64,000 bases of DNA, taken from Tistrella mobilis (lineage in GTDB: Bacteria > Pseudomonadota > Alphaproteobacteria > Tistrellales > Tistrellaceae). The translations under genes and the position numbers were made by a program. Where the stretch lies: positions 62,001 through 126,000 of the forward strand of contig NZ_JBBIAB010000009.1 of NCBI RefSeq assembly GCF_039634785.1. Direction: 5' to 3'. Shown here piece by piece: positions 1 through 9,566 of this stretch; the first letter of the stretch is position 1, and each line of letters starts with the position of its first letter. The notes under the pieces were generated by a model. The model saw nothing but the letters and a program-made list of their open reading frames with translations, did not search any database and was not told where the DNA came from.

Positions 1-1
1 T

Positions 2-3000
2 GCCGAGGGTGGCGTCATCTCGGGTGGCGGCGGCATCGAGCTTCTTGATCCGGAAGCTTCGGCCCAACTGATCAATGACGGCGCGATTCGGGCGACGGAA
101 GACGTGGCCGTCAACTTCGGCAGCGGAGCGATCTACAATGCGGGCAGCATCGTTTCGCTCGGCCGCTACGATGAGGATGACCCTCTGGCCGACCCGGACG
201 AGATCTATGCCGCCGTTCTGCTGGAGGGCGGCAGTCTGGTGAACGCGGCCGGCGGCCTGGTTCTGGGCGCGGAAGCCGGGGTGGTGGATCAGGGCGATGC
301 CGATGGTGATGGCGCCGCCGTCCGCAATGAGGGGCAGATTCTGGCCGGCGTGGCCGTGACCAGCATGGGCGACGACTTCGTCCTCGAGAATATCGGCGGC
401 CGGATTGCCGGCGGCATCCGCGCCGTCGACCTCTCGGGCGAAGACGCCATGATCGTCAATCAGGCCGGGCTGATCGATGGCGGTCTCTGGCTCAACGGCA
501 ATGGTGCCGTGGTCGACAATCGTGCCGGCGGCGTGATGATCCGGACCGGTGCGCGCGGTGAAGACGGAAAGCCCGCCTCCGCCGTGATCGATCTGCTCGA
601 TGTCGATGGGGCGGTCGTGACCAATGCCGGATTGATCGCGGGCAATGATGCCGACGGCATTGATGCCGGCCTCTCGGACGAGTCCGCTTGGGCGTCGCTC
701 GAGGTGGCCAACCTGTCGGGCGCGCGCATCGCCGGCGTCACGGCCATTGATGCCGAGGTCGATACGCTCGACATCGACAATGCCGGCTTCCTGACCGGCG
801 AGGATTATGGCGTCTACGCCACGGCCGATGATGTGTCGATCGTCAACCGGGCGGGCGGCGAGATCACCGGTGGGATCAGTGCCATCGATGTCGAAGGCGG
901 TTTCGACATCGAGAATGCGGGCGCCATCTCGGGCGGGGATGACGAGCGGCATGCGCCCGCCATGTTCCTTATCGGCGACGGCACGCTGACCAATGCGGCC
1001 GGCGGCCGGATCACCGGTGGTGTCGCCATTTCTTCCGATGCCGACGGTCTGGTCGATGTGGTCAATGCCGGCGTGATCGAGGCAGAGCGCCTGGCGATCC
1101 AGGTCGGTGGTGAGGCTTCCGTCGAGAATCAGGCAGGCGGTCTGATCTCCGCGGCCCTCGGCATCGTCTTCACCAGTTCGATCGACCCGGACGCCCTGCC
1201 GATCGATACCCCGACACTGGTCAACCGTGGTGAGATCCGGGGCGGTGTGATCTATGACGCGGGTATGGTCAATATCGCCGATATCGGCGGACGGCTTGGC
1301 GCCAATGAAGAAGGTTGGGCCCTGACCTTCTCGGAAGATGCCGACGAGCGCTGGCTGACCGTGCGCGACGGCGCCGTTATCGATGGCGACGTTCTGGCGG
1401 GAGAGACCAACGACCTTAACGCCGCCCGCGACCGGGAAGACAGCGTCGCCACCTTCGAAGGCGGCGGCAGCTTCGCGCATGACCTCAGCGGTTTCGGCCT
1501 GATCGAGAAGGAGGGGGCCGGCACCTGGCGCTTCTCGGGCAATCTGCTCGCTGCCGCCTTCGATGTGAACGAGGGGGGTGTCCGCCTCGACGGCCGCTTC
1601 ACCGGCGATGAGATGACGGTCGGGACCGGGGGGACGCTTTCCGGCAATGGCACGATCGAGGGCGATCTGGTCAGTGAGGGCCGGGTGGCGCCGGGCAATT
1701 CGATCGGCACCATCACCGTCACCGGCGATTTCACCCAGACCGCAACCGGCACGCTCGCCATGGAATATGCCGCCGACGGTGCCGGTGGCACCGTCACCGA
1801 CCGGCTGGTGGTGGGTGGGGCTGCCACGATCGAGGGCGGTACGCTGTCGCTGACCTCGTTCGACGGCAGCACGCCCCGATATGCCAGCGCCGAACTGATC
1901 ACGGCGACGGACGGCATCACCGGTACCTTCGATACGGTCGAAACCGATCGGGCCGGTCTGGTCGGCCGTCTGTTGGCCGATGGCGACGTGATCTCGCTCA
2001 GGCTGGTCGATACCGAGAACGGTTTCCGGGCGCTCGCCACCACCCGCAATGCCCGCAATGTCGCAACCGTGCTGGAGACCCAGGGGCTGACGGCGACCGG
2101 GGATCGCGACCAGCTGTTGAGCGAGCTGGCGGCCCTGGGCGATGCCGATGCGGCTGCGGCCCTCGGCGATCTGGCCGGATCCGAATATGCCGGCCACTGG
2201 CGCTATCTGCGTGGGGCAGGCCGCGCTTTCGTCGATGGCGCGGCAAATGCCGGCCATGCCGGTCATCGCGGCGCCTGGATCACCGGTTTCGGCAATACCG
2301 GCCGGACCAGCGGCGAGGATGACGCGGGCGATCTGCGCTGGCGGAGCGCCGGCACGGCGGTGGGCATCGACTTTGCGGTGGGGGAGACGGCGCGCCTCGG
2401 CATCGCAGCCGGTGTGACCGACGGCCGGACCACCGCCCGCAGCCGGGACGCCGGCATCGATACCACCGGCTGGCATGTCGGCGCCTATGGTGCGGTGCCG
2501 GCCGGGCCGGTGACGCTGGATGCGGTGGTCGCCTATACCCGGTCGTCTTCGGATGCCGACCGTTCGATCACCGGTACCGGCCGCACGGCCCGGGGCAGCT
2601 TCGATACCGATCAGGTGACTGCCGCCATCGGCGTTTCGACCGATCTTGTGGTGCCGGGGGCGAAGCCCGGCACGCCCGAGGCGGCGGCGGGGGCCCCAAG
2701 CTGGACCGTCACCCCGATGCTGCGCCTGATCTATGACCGGCAGAAGAGCGACGACGTCACCGAAACCGGTGCCGGCGCCGCGGCGCTGGTCGTCCAGGGC
2801 GGCACGGTCGAAGGGCTGGAGGCCTTTGCCGGGGTGCGTTTCTCCACGGCCTATGGCGATGCGGCGAAGGGTGAGACCGTGATCCGGCCGAGCTTCACCC
2901 TGGGTATCGGCCAGGAACTGCTCGATCGGGATCAGACGCTGACCGCGCATTTTGCCGGGGATCCGGCGAACCCCTTCCAGGTGGCCGGCGTCTCGCAGGG

Positions 3001-3139
3001 CCGGACCACGGGCCGGATCGGTGCCGCGGTCGAGGCCGATGTCGCACCTGGCGTGACGCTGGGCGTCGGCTATGCCGGTGCGATCGACGAAACCGGCGGC
3101 GACCATCGGCTGACCGCCGGGCTGCGCTTCTCCTGGTGA
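2..3139 (+). CDS. Autotransporter (type V secretion), 3' part only
   Basis: The frame is open through the left edge, so the start lies outside the window; 1045 residues are visible. Most of it is a passenger built from degenerate repeats of the type N-A-G-x-I-x-G, expected to form a beta-helix. Around residue 480-620 there is the usual passenger-end signature (L-x-G-x-G-T-I-x-G, then V-A-P-G-N-S-I-G-T). The last ~300 residues look like an autotransporter beta-barrel and end in the aromatic R-F-S-W typical of outer-membrane proteins. By family knowledge the barrel inserts through BAM and exports the passenger to the cell surface; an adhesin role is possible but not shown. No protease triad was recognised in the visible part. 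Confidence 0.9.
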   Translation, partial: AEGGVISGGGGIELLDPEASAQLINDGAIRATEDVAVNFGSGAIYNAGSIVSLGRYDEDDPLADPDEIYAAVLLEGGSLVNAAGGLVLGAEAGVVDQGDADGDGAAVRNEGQILAGVAVTSMGDDFVLENIGGRIAGGIRAVDLSGEDAMIVNQAGLIDGGLWLNGNGAVVDNRAGGVMIRTGARGEDGKPASAVIDLLDVDGAVVTNAGLIAGNDADGIDAGLSDESAWASLEVANLSGARIAGVTAIDAEVDTLDIDNAGFLTGEDYGVYATADDVSIVNRAGGEITGGISAIDVEGGFDIENAGAISGGDDERHAPAMFLIGDGTLTNAAGGRITGGVAISSDADGLVDVVNAGVIEAERLAIQVGGEASVENQAGGLISAALGIVFTSSIDPDALPIDTPTLVNRGEIRGGVIYDAGMVNIADIGGRLGANEEGWALTFSEDADERWLTVRDGAVIDGDVLAGETNDLNAARDREDSVATFEGGGSFAHDLSGFGLIEKEGAGTWRFSGNLLAAAFDVNEGGVRLDGRFTGDEMTVGTGGTLSGNGTIEGDLVSEGRVAPGNSIGTITVTGDFTQTATGTLAMEYAADGAGGTVTDRLVVGGAATIEGGTLSLTSFDGSTPRYASAELITATDGITGTFDTVETDRAGLVGRLLADGDVISLRLVDTENGFRALATTRNARNVATVLETQGLTATGDRDQLLSELAALGDADAAAALGDLAGSEYAGHWRYLRGAGRAFVDGAANAGHAGHRGAWITGFGNTGRTSGEDDAGDLRWRSAGTAVGIDFAVGETARLGIAAGVTDGRTTARSRDAGIDTTGWHVGAYGAVPAGPVTLDAVVAYTRSSSDADRSITGTGRTARGSFDTDQVTAAIGVSTDLVVPGAKPGTPEAAAGAPSWTVTPMLRLIYDRQKSDDVTETGAGAAALVVQGGTVEGLEAFAGVRFSTAYGDAAKGETVIRPSFTLGIGQELLDRDQTLTAHFAGDPANPFQVAGVSQGRTTGRIGAAVEADVAPGVTLGVGYAGAIDETGGDHRLTAGLRFSW

Positions 3140-3178
3140 TCCGCGGTGCAGATCCTGCTGATCATGTCCGGGCGGGAA

Positions 3179-3700
3179 TCACCCCGCCCGGCGTGACAGG
3201 GGGAAGATGGCACAGGTGGTCGTGCCGTGTGCATACAGCTTGCCGGCCTCGTCGGTGAGCGTCGCCTCGGCGGTCGCAAAGCTGCGGCCGACATGGATGA
3301 CCTTGCCCTCGGCCCGCATCCGGCCGGTCGCCGTGGTCACCGGGCGCAGATAGTTCACCTTGATCTCGACCGTGGTATAGGCCGATCCGGCGGCGAGGGT
3401 GCTGTGCACGGCGCAGCCGAGCGCGCTGTCGAGCATCGCTGCGATCCAGCCGCCATGGACGGTGCCGATCGGGTTGTAATGGTCGAAGAGCGGGGTGCCG
3501 GCAAAGATCACCCGGCCGTGCTCCACCGTTTCGGGATCGAAGTTGAGCGTGGCGCCGATCGGCGGGCGGGGCAGGTCACCGGCGGCGAGGCGCTGCAGCA
3601 TTTCGAGCCCCGAAATATCGGCGATTTCTTCGAGGCTGGCGACGCCGATACCCCGCCCCCCGGTCGCTTCGGTTGCCGCGGCGTTGATCTCGCTGGTCAT
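3179..3700 (-). CDS. PaaI-family hotdog thioesterase
   Basis: A 173-residue protein with a hotdog fold signature: the H-G-G-W motif near residue 82 followed by D-S-A-L-G-C, then V-E-I-K-V-N-Y-L-R-P and a late G-R-S-F-A-T-A-E-A strand, all typical of PaaI/DUF4442-type acyl-CoA thioesterases. It would hydrolyse an acyl- or aryl-CoA in the cytoplasm; the substrate cannot be read. The start has a GGGAG ribosome site. It is transcribed divergently from a MarR gene across a 97-bp gap that holds two inverted repeats, so MarR control is likely. MarR proteins often sense aromatic acids, which would fit an aromatic-CoA substrate (inference). Confidence 0.85.
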   Translation of the reverse strand: MTSEINAAATEATGGRGIGVASLEEIADISGLEMLQRLAAGDLPRPPIGATLNFDPETVEHGRVIFAGTPLFDHYNPIGTVHGGWIAAMLDSALGCAVHSTLAAGSAYTTVEIKVNYLRPVTTATGRMRAEGKVIHVGRSFATAEATLTDEAGKLYAHGTTTCAIFPLSRRAG

Positions 3701-3737
3701 GGACGGAACTCCCGGTCCGGCTTGTGCTCATAAATAC

Positions 3738-3780
3738 GTGTATATACACTCTTATGCTGCAGCCTAATGCGGTGCAGCAT
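3738..3780. promoter_or_regulatory. Two inverted repeats between thioesterase and marR
   Basis: Positions 3738-3749 read GTGTATATACAC, a perfect 12-bp palindrome. Positions 3754-3761 (ATGCTGCA) and 3773-3780 (TGCAGCAT) form a second perfect inverted repeat with an 11-nt spacer that ends 17 nt before the MarR start. The location in a divergent, locally AT-rich gap and the dyad symmetry suggest operators for the adjacent MarR protein. Confidence 0.5.
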
Positions 3781-3797
3781 AGACGGCAAGGGGAGAG

Positions 3798-4229
3798 ATG
3801 ATGACGGGCAGGACGGATCTTCCCTGCACCTGTCTGCGGCTGCGGCAGGCGGCGCGGCAGGTCACGCGGCTTTACGACCGGCGGCTGGAGCCGGCGGGGC
3901 TCCGCATCACCCAGTTTCCGGTTCTGGCCCTGCTCAGGGCCGATGGGCCGGCGTCGCTCGGCCAGCTGGCCGAGCGTCTGGTGACGGACCGGACCACGCT
4001 CACCCGCAATCTGAGGCCGATGGAACAGGCCGGGCTGATCGAAACCCGGGCAGACCCGGAGGATCGCCGTCGTCGCCTGCTGGTCATCACGGAACAGGGT
4101 AGGGCGGTGCTGCGCCGGGCGGCACCGCTGTGGCGGGCCGCCCAGGACGAGCTTGCGACGCTGCTGGGGCCGGAGCTGCGCGGCCGGCTGATGGGCGATC
4201 TGGACGAGGTGATCACCCGGATCGATTGA
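3798..4229 (+). CDS. MarR-family transcriptional regulator
   Basis: 143 residues with the MarR winged-helix layout: a dimerisation helix, then L-G-Q-L-A-E-R-L-V-T-D-R-T-T-L-T-R-N-L-R (recognition helix about residues 54-72), then the wing with D-P-E-D-R-R-R-R-L-L-V-I-T, the most conserved part of the family. A second ATG follows directly at 3801 and could be used instead. It sits back to back with the PaaI thioesterase and probably represses it and itself through the palindromes just upstream. Its stop is 7 nt from the end of the convergent LOG gene. Confidence 0.9.
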   Translation: MMTGRTDLPCTCLRLRQAARQVTRLYDRRLEPAGLRITQFPVLALLRADGPASLGQLAERLVTDRTTLTRNLRPMEQAGLIETRADPEDRRRRLLVITEQGRAVLRRAAPLWRAAQDELATLLGPELRGRLMGDLDEVITRID

Positions 4230-4235
4230 GGCGGC

Positions 4236-4817
4236 TCAGCGCTCTTCGATCTCGATCCATTTGTGCTCGACCTTCGGGCGATAGGCCGCGAAGCGTTCGA
4301 TCAGCCGGGCCGGGTCGGTGTCGACCAGCAGGATGTCCAGATGCTGCGGCTTCATGAAGCCGCGCTGGGCGACATGGTGCAGGAAGCCGAGCAGCGGCTG
4401 GTAGAAGCCGTCGACATCAAGCAGCCCCACCGGCTTGGCATGGCTGCCGAGCTGGGCCCAGGTCCAGACCTCGAACAGTTCTTCGAAGGTGCCGATGCCG
4501 CCGGGCAGGGCGATGAAGCCGTCGGCGAGATCGGCCATCATCGCCTTGCGTTCATGCATCGACCCCACCACCCTGAGGTCGGTGATGTTGCGATGGCCGA
4601 CTTCGCGGTCCTCCAGCGATTTGGGGATCACGCCGATCACCTCGCCGCCTGCCGCCATGGTGGCGTCGGCCACCTGGCCCATCAGGCCGACCCGGCCGCC
4701 ACCATAGACAAGGCCCAGCTGCCGCCGGGCCAGCTCGCGGCCCAGTTGCCGCGCTGCCTCGGTAAAGGCGGGGGTGTCGCCGGGGTTGGAGCCGCAGAAG
4801 ACGCAGAGCCGGTTCAT
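4236..4817 (-). CDS. LOG-family nucleotide phosphoribohydrolase (TIGR00730)
   Basis: 193 residues, normal for the family. It has an N-terminal C-V-F-C-G-S, the Y-G-G-G-R-V-G-L-M-G Rossmann-like phosphate loop, M-H-E-R-K-A-M-M and the diagnostic P-G-G-I-G-T-F-E-E-L-F-E motif near residue 106. Family members cleave cytokinin-type or other nucleoside 5'-monophosphates to base and ribose 5-phosphate; older databases call them lysine decarboxylases, which is wrong for this motif. GGAGAG precedes the ATG. It is monocistronic and convergent with marR. Confidence 0.9.
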   Translation of the reverse strand: MNRLCVFCGSNPGDTPAFTEAARQLGRELARRQLGLVYGGGRVGLMGQVADATMAAGGEVIGVIPKSLEDREVGHRNITDLRVVGSMHERKAMMADLADGFIALPGGIGTFEELFEVWTWAQLGSHAKPVGLLDVDGFYQPLLGFLHHVAQRGFMKPQHLDILLVDTDPARLIERFAAYRPKVEHKWIEIEER

Positions 4818-6131
<1,314 letters not shown>

Positions 6132-6163
6132 GCGGCCGCGACCCGGTTCACGGGATCACCGCA

Positions 6164-6736
6164 ATGATCGCCCGCATCTGGGGACGGCTGGAGGAAGGCG
6201 CGATCGCCTTCCTCCTGGCTGCCATGACGCTGCTCACCTTCGTCCAGGTGGTGCTGCGCTACGTGTTCAACAGCGGCCTGGTCTGGGCGCTTGAGGCGAC
6301 TTTCTATCTTTTCGCCTGGCTGATCATGATCGGCATCTCGTACTGCGTGCGGGTCCATGCCCATATCGGCATCGATCTGGTGGTGAAGATGATGCCGGCC
6401 GCCCCCCGCAAGCTGGTGGGGCTTGTGGCGGTCGCCCTGGCGCTGCTTTACGCCGGCCTGATGTTCTGGGGATCCTGGAACTATACCGACCGCATGATGA
6501 TGCTCGGCATCGAGGCCGAGGACATCCCCGTCGAACGCTGGATCCTGTCGATCATTCTGCCGGTGGGGTTTGCCCTGCTGGGCCTCAGGCTGATCGAACA
6601 GGGCTGGGCGATCCTGACCGGGCGTGCCGAGGGCTTCCAGCTGGCGGACGAGGCGGCCGAGGCCATGGCGCTCGACCAGCGGGGCAAGGACGACCTGACC
6701 GACGATGCGGCTGCACGGGGAGGGCGGGGCCGGTGA
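6164..6736 (+). CDS. dctQ: TRAP transporter small permease (DctQ)
   Basis: 190 residues with four hydrophobic segments, the usual DctQ topology. The phrase Q-V-V-L-R-Y-V-F-N-S-G-L-V-W-A-L-E after the first helix and the following helix with W-L-I-M-I-G-I-S-Y are family hallmarks. It bridges the binding protein and the large permease in the inner membrane. It lies 32 nt after dctP and overlaps the dctM start by 4 nt, indicating translational coupling. Confidence 0.9.
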   Translation: MIARIWGRLEEGAIAFLLAAMTLLTFVQVVLRYVFNSGLVWALEATFYLFAWLIMIGISYCVRVHAHIGIDLVVKMMPAAPRKLVGLVAVALALLYAGLMFWGSWNYTDRMMMLGIEAEDIPVERWILSIILPVGFALLGLRLIEQGWAILTGRAEGFQLADEAAEAMALDQRGKDDLTDDAAARGGRGR

Positions 6737-8028
6737 CCACACTCTTCCTGTTCGTGGCGCTTTTCGCCTTCCTGATCATCGGCATGCCGATCGCCATCTC
6801 GCTCGGCCTGTCCAGCCTGCTCACCATCCTGCTGTTTGCCAATGACAGCATGGCGTCGCTGGCGCTCAAATTCTTCCAGACCGCCGAACTCTACACCCTG
6901 CTCGCCATCCCGTTCTTCGTGCTGGCCGGCGCCTTCATGACGACCGGCGGTGTGGCGCGGCGGATGATCGCCTTCGCCAATGCCTGCGTCGGCCATATGT
7001 ATGGCGGCCTCGCGATCGCTTCGGTGGTGGCCTGCATGCTGTTCGCCGCGGTTTCGGGCTCGTCGCCGGCGACCGTGGTGGCGGTGGGCTCGATCGTGAT
7101 CGCTGGCATGGTCCGTGCGGGCTATACCCAGACCTTCGCGGCCGGTGTGGTCTGCAATGCCGGCACGCTCGGCATCCTGATCCCGCCCTCGCTGGTGATG
7201 GTGGTCTATGCGGCGGCGACCGAAAGTTCGGTCGGCCGGCTGTTCATGGCCGGTGTGATCCCGGGGGCCCTGCTCGGGCTGATGCTCGCCACCGCGATCT
7301 ACATCTCGGCACGCGTGAACAGGATTCCGCGCCAGCCCAGGGCGCCGCTGGCCGAGGTGATCCGAACCGGCCGTAACGCGCTCTGGGGCCTGCTGCTGAT
7401 CGTGATCATCATGGGCGGCATCTATGGCGGCATCTTCACCCCCACCGAAGCAGCTGCGGTGTCGGCGGTCTATGCGGCGGTGGTGGCGCTGTTCGTCTAT
7501 CGCGACCTGAAGTTCACCGATGTGCCGCATGTGCTGGTCGATGCGGCGAAGGTCACGGTGATGCTGCTGTTCATCATCGCCAACGCCTTCCTCTTCGCCC
7601 ATGTGCTGACCACCGAGCAGATCCCGCAGTCGATCGCCCGCGGCATCACCGAAGCCGGGCTGGCGCCCTGGCAGTTCCTGCTGGTGGTCAACATCATCCT
7701 GCTGGTCGCCGGCAACTTCATGGAGCCGTCGGCGATCATCCTGATCCTGGCGCCGATCCTGTTCCCGATCGCCACCGGTCTCGGGATCGACCCGATCCAT
7801 TTCGGCATCATCATGGTGGTGAACATGGAGATCGGCATGGTCACGCCACCGGTCGGGCTCAACCTGTTCGTGACATCGGGTATCACCGGCATGCCGGTGT
7901 TGAGCGTGGTGAAGGCCGCATGGCCCTGGCTGATGATCCTGATCACCTTCCTGATCATCATCACCTATGTGCCGGAAATCTCGCTCTGGCTGCCCAACAC
8001 CCTGTTCGGCAACGCCATGGTCGGCTGA
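6733..8028 (+). CDS. dctM: TRAP transporter large permease (DctM)
   Basis: 431 residues, about 12 transmembrane segments, matching the DctM length. Motifs include A-A-V-S-G-S-S-P-A-T-V-V-A-V-G-S near residue 115, G-I-L-I-P-P-S near 155 and the C-terminal G-M-V-T-P-P-V-G-L-N-L-F, the two halves of the inverted-repeat transport core. It drives Na+-coupled uptake of the substrate captured by DctP. The GTG start at 6733 overlaps the dctQ stop. A stem-loop terminator follows the gene. Confidence 0.93.
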   Translation: MTTLFLFVALFAFLIIGMPIAISLGLSSLLTILLFANDSMASLALKFFQTAELYTLLAIPFFVLAGAFMTTGGVARRMIAFANACVGHMYGGLAIASVVACMLFAAVSGSSPATVVAVGSIVIAGMVRAGYTQTFAAGVVCNAGTLGILIPPSLVMVVYAAATESSVGRLFMAGVIPGALLGLMLATAIYISARVNRIPRQPRAPLAEVIRTGRNALWGLLLIVIIMGGIYGGIFTPTEAAAVSAVYAAVVALFVYRDLKFTDVPHVLVDAAKVTVMLLFIIANAFLFAHVLTTEQIPQSIARGITEAGLAPWQFLLVVNIILLVAGNFMEPSAIILILAPILFPIATGLGIDPIHFGIIMVVNMEIGMVTPPVGLNLFVTSGITGMPVLSVVKAAWPWLMILITFLIIITYVPEISLWLPNTLFGNAMVG

Positions 8029-8051
8029 TGGCGTGCAGGGCCTGAAACGGG

Positions 8052-8090
8052 AATGGCCGCTGCTCCGGTCGGGAGCCGCGGCCATTTCTT
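8052..8090 (+). terminator. Rho-independent terminator after dctPQM
   Basis: AATGGCCGC at 8052-8060 pairs with GCGGCCATT at 8078-8086, followed by a short T-rich stretch (TTTCTTT). It lies 24 nt after the dctM stop and before the convergent DUF1127 gene. Confidence 0.65.
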
Positions 8091-8110
8091 TGCGGGGGTG
8101 GATGTGGGGG

Positions 8111-8371
8111 TCAGGCGCGCCAGAAGGGCTTGTTCGCCTCCCGCGATGCATCGATCGGGTCGATGTCCAGATCGCGCAGCAGATGCGCATCGAGCGTCGC
8201 CAGGCAGCGGCGCTGCCGGTGGCGCTCGGCCCAGAGGCCGAGGGTTGCGATCATCCGCTCGAGCACGCCGTGAACCGGCTTCACGGCAGCCTGGGCGCGA
8301 ACGGGGGGCAGTCCGGCTCCCGCGCAGGCGTCGGCGCGGTGCCGCAGGGTCACGACGGTCATCTTCGTCAT
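8111..8371 (-). CDS. DUF1127 (YjiS-like) small protein
   Basis: 86 residues. The C-terminal ~45 residues carry the DUF1127 signature: W-x-E-R-H-R-Q-R-R, L-x-x-L-D-A-H-L-L-R-D-L-D-I-D and the closing R-E-A-x-K-P-F-W-R. Arginine-rich DUF1127 proteins are widespread in alphaproteobacteria; some bind RNA and affect phosphate or stress physiology, but no function can be assigned here. It is transcribed divergently from the LysR gene downstream and is convergent with dctM. No other gene shares its orientation nearby. Confidence 0.85.
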   Translation of the reverse strand: MTKMTVVTLRHRADACAGAGLPPVRAQAAVKPVHGVLERMIATLGLWAERHRQRRCLATLDAHLLRDLDIDPIDASREANKPFWRA

Positions 8372-8500
8372 CTCCGGCTGGAAGGGAGCCGCCGGATGGG
8401 GGGAGGGGGATGAGGGACGGCTCCGGCGGTGACTGCATCTTCCGCCCTTGGCCGATTGCGGGCAAACGAGGCTTTCTCGTACACTCCCTTAGGAAAACTA

Positions 8501-8515
8501 TTCGTGGGTCACGAA
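8501..8515. promoter_or_regulatory. LysR-type operator candidate
   Basis: TTCGTG-GGT-CACGAA, a perfect 6-3-6 palindrome that contains the T-N11-A core expected of LysR-type regulator sites. It lies in the 234-bp gap between the divergent DUF1127 and lysR genes, 90 nt before the lysR start, the classical place for an autoregulatory site. Confidence 0.6.
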
Positions 8516-8605
8516 GGGCGGCGACGGGCACGACGAAGGCCCGCCCGTCCTCCACCCCCGCCGGCCGCTCCGCCGTGCCGGCGGGATGCCCGGTCCGGAC
8601 ATGTC

Positions 8606-9532
8606 ATGCCGCGCAAATTGCCGCCCCTGAACGGTCTGCGTGCCTTCGAAGCCGCCGCCCGTCATTCCAGTTTTGCCCGTGCGGCGGAAGAGCTGCACGT
8701 CACGCCGGCCGCCGTCAGCCATCAGATCAAGGGGCTGGAGGCCTGGCTCGGCGTCATCCTGTTCCGCCGCCTGCCCAATGGTCTGCTGCTGACCGCGGCG
8801 GGGCGCGCCTATCTGCCGGGGCTGACCGACGGCTTCGACCGCATCGCCAGGTCCACCGCCGAACTGCGCGGCCGGGATCTGGGCGGGCGGCTGACCGTGA
8901 GTGTGCTCTCGTCCTTCGCCGGTCTCTGGCTTGCCCCCCGGCTCGGCCGGTTCCGCGAGGCCTATCCGGATGTCGAGCTGTTCCTGCGCGCCGAGACCCG
9001 GCTGGTGGATTTCGATCGCGACACGGTCGACCTCGCCATCCGCTATGTCACGGCGATCGACGGCGGGCTGGTTTCCGAGCGGCTGATGGAGGAAACGCTC
9101 GGGCCGGTGATGAGCCCGGCGCTGCTGGAACGGCTGGGGCCGGTGACGGAACCCGCGGCCCTGCTCGATCTGCCGCTGATCCACGATGCCGATGTGACGG
9201 GCGGCGAGGTCGCCGTCTCCTGGCGGAGCTTCTTCGCAACTGCCGGGATTGATCCGCCTCAGGATCTGGACCGGCAGATGCGGATCAACGATACCGGCGT
9301 GGCGGTGGCTGCGGCCGTCGCCGGGCAGGGCGTGATCATGGGGCGCAGCGCGCTCATCGCCGATCACCTGGCCGCGGGGCGGCTGGTGCGGCCACTTTCG
9401 ATTCAGATCCAGGCCGCACAGGCCTATCATCTGGTGTCGACCGAGACCGGCTGGAACGATCCGCGGGTCCTGGCCTTCACCGACTGGCTGCGGCAGGAAG
9501 CGCTGACCGGTCAGCCATCCAGGCGGGAGTGA
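8606..9532 (+). CDS. LysR-family regulator, GcvA type
   Basis: 308 residues from the ATG at 8606; an in-frame upstream start is possible but adds a low-complexity Arg/Pro-rich stretch unlike the family. It begins R-K-L-P-P-L-N-G-L-R-A-F-E-A-A-A-R-H-x-S-F, then A-A-E-E-L-H-V-T-P-A-A-V-S-H-Q-I-K-x-L-E, the GcvA-clade helix-turn-helix. The rest is a LysR substrate-binding domain. Members of this clade control glycine cleavage, beta-lactamases or local catabolic genes; the target here is probably the divergent DUF1127 gene or the following exported protein. A 15-bp palindrome sits in its promoter. Confidence 0.92.
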   Translation: MPRKLPPLNGLRAFEAAARHSSFARAAEELHVTPAAVSHQIKGLEAWLGVILFRRLPNGLLLTAAGRAYLPGLTDGFDRIARSTAELRGRDLGGRLTVSVLSSFAGLWLAPRLGRFREAYPDVELFLRAETRLVDFDRDTVDLAIRYVTAIDGGLVSERLMEETLGPVMSPALLERLGPVTEPAALLDLPLIHDADVTGGEVAVSWRSFFATAGIDPPQDLDRQMRINDTGVAVAAAVAGQGVIMGRSALIADHLAAGRLVRPLSIQIQAAQAYHLVSTETGWNDPRVLAFTDWLRQEALTGQPSRRE

Positions 9533-9566
9533 GTGGTCCTCCCGCGATCCAGGAGTATCCGACGCC

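Noticed and set aside
6481-8190. Long open frame antisense to dctQ and dctM
   Set aside because: Its product is rich in His, Asp, Gln and Arg as expected for the reverse of membrane-protein codons, and dctM is unmistakable on the other strand.
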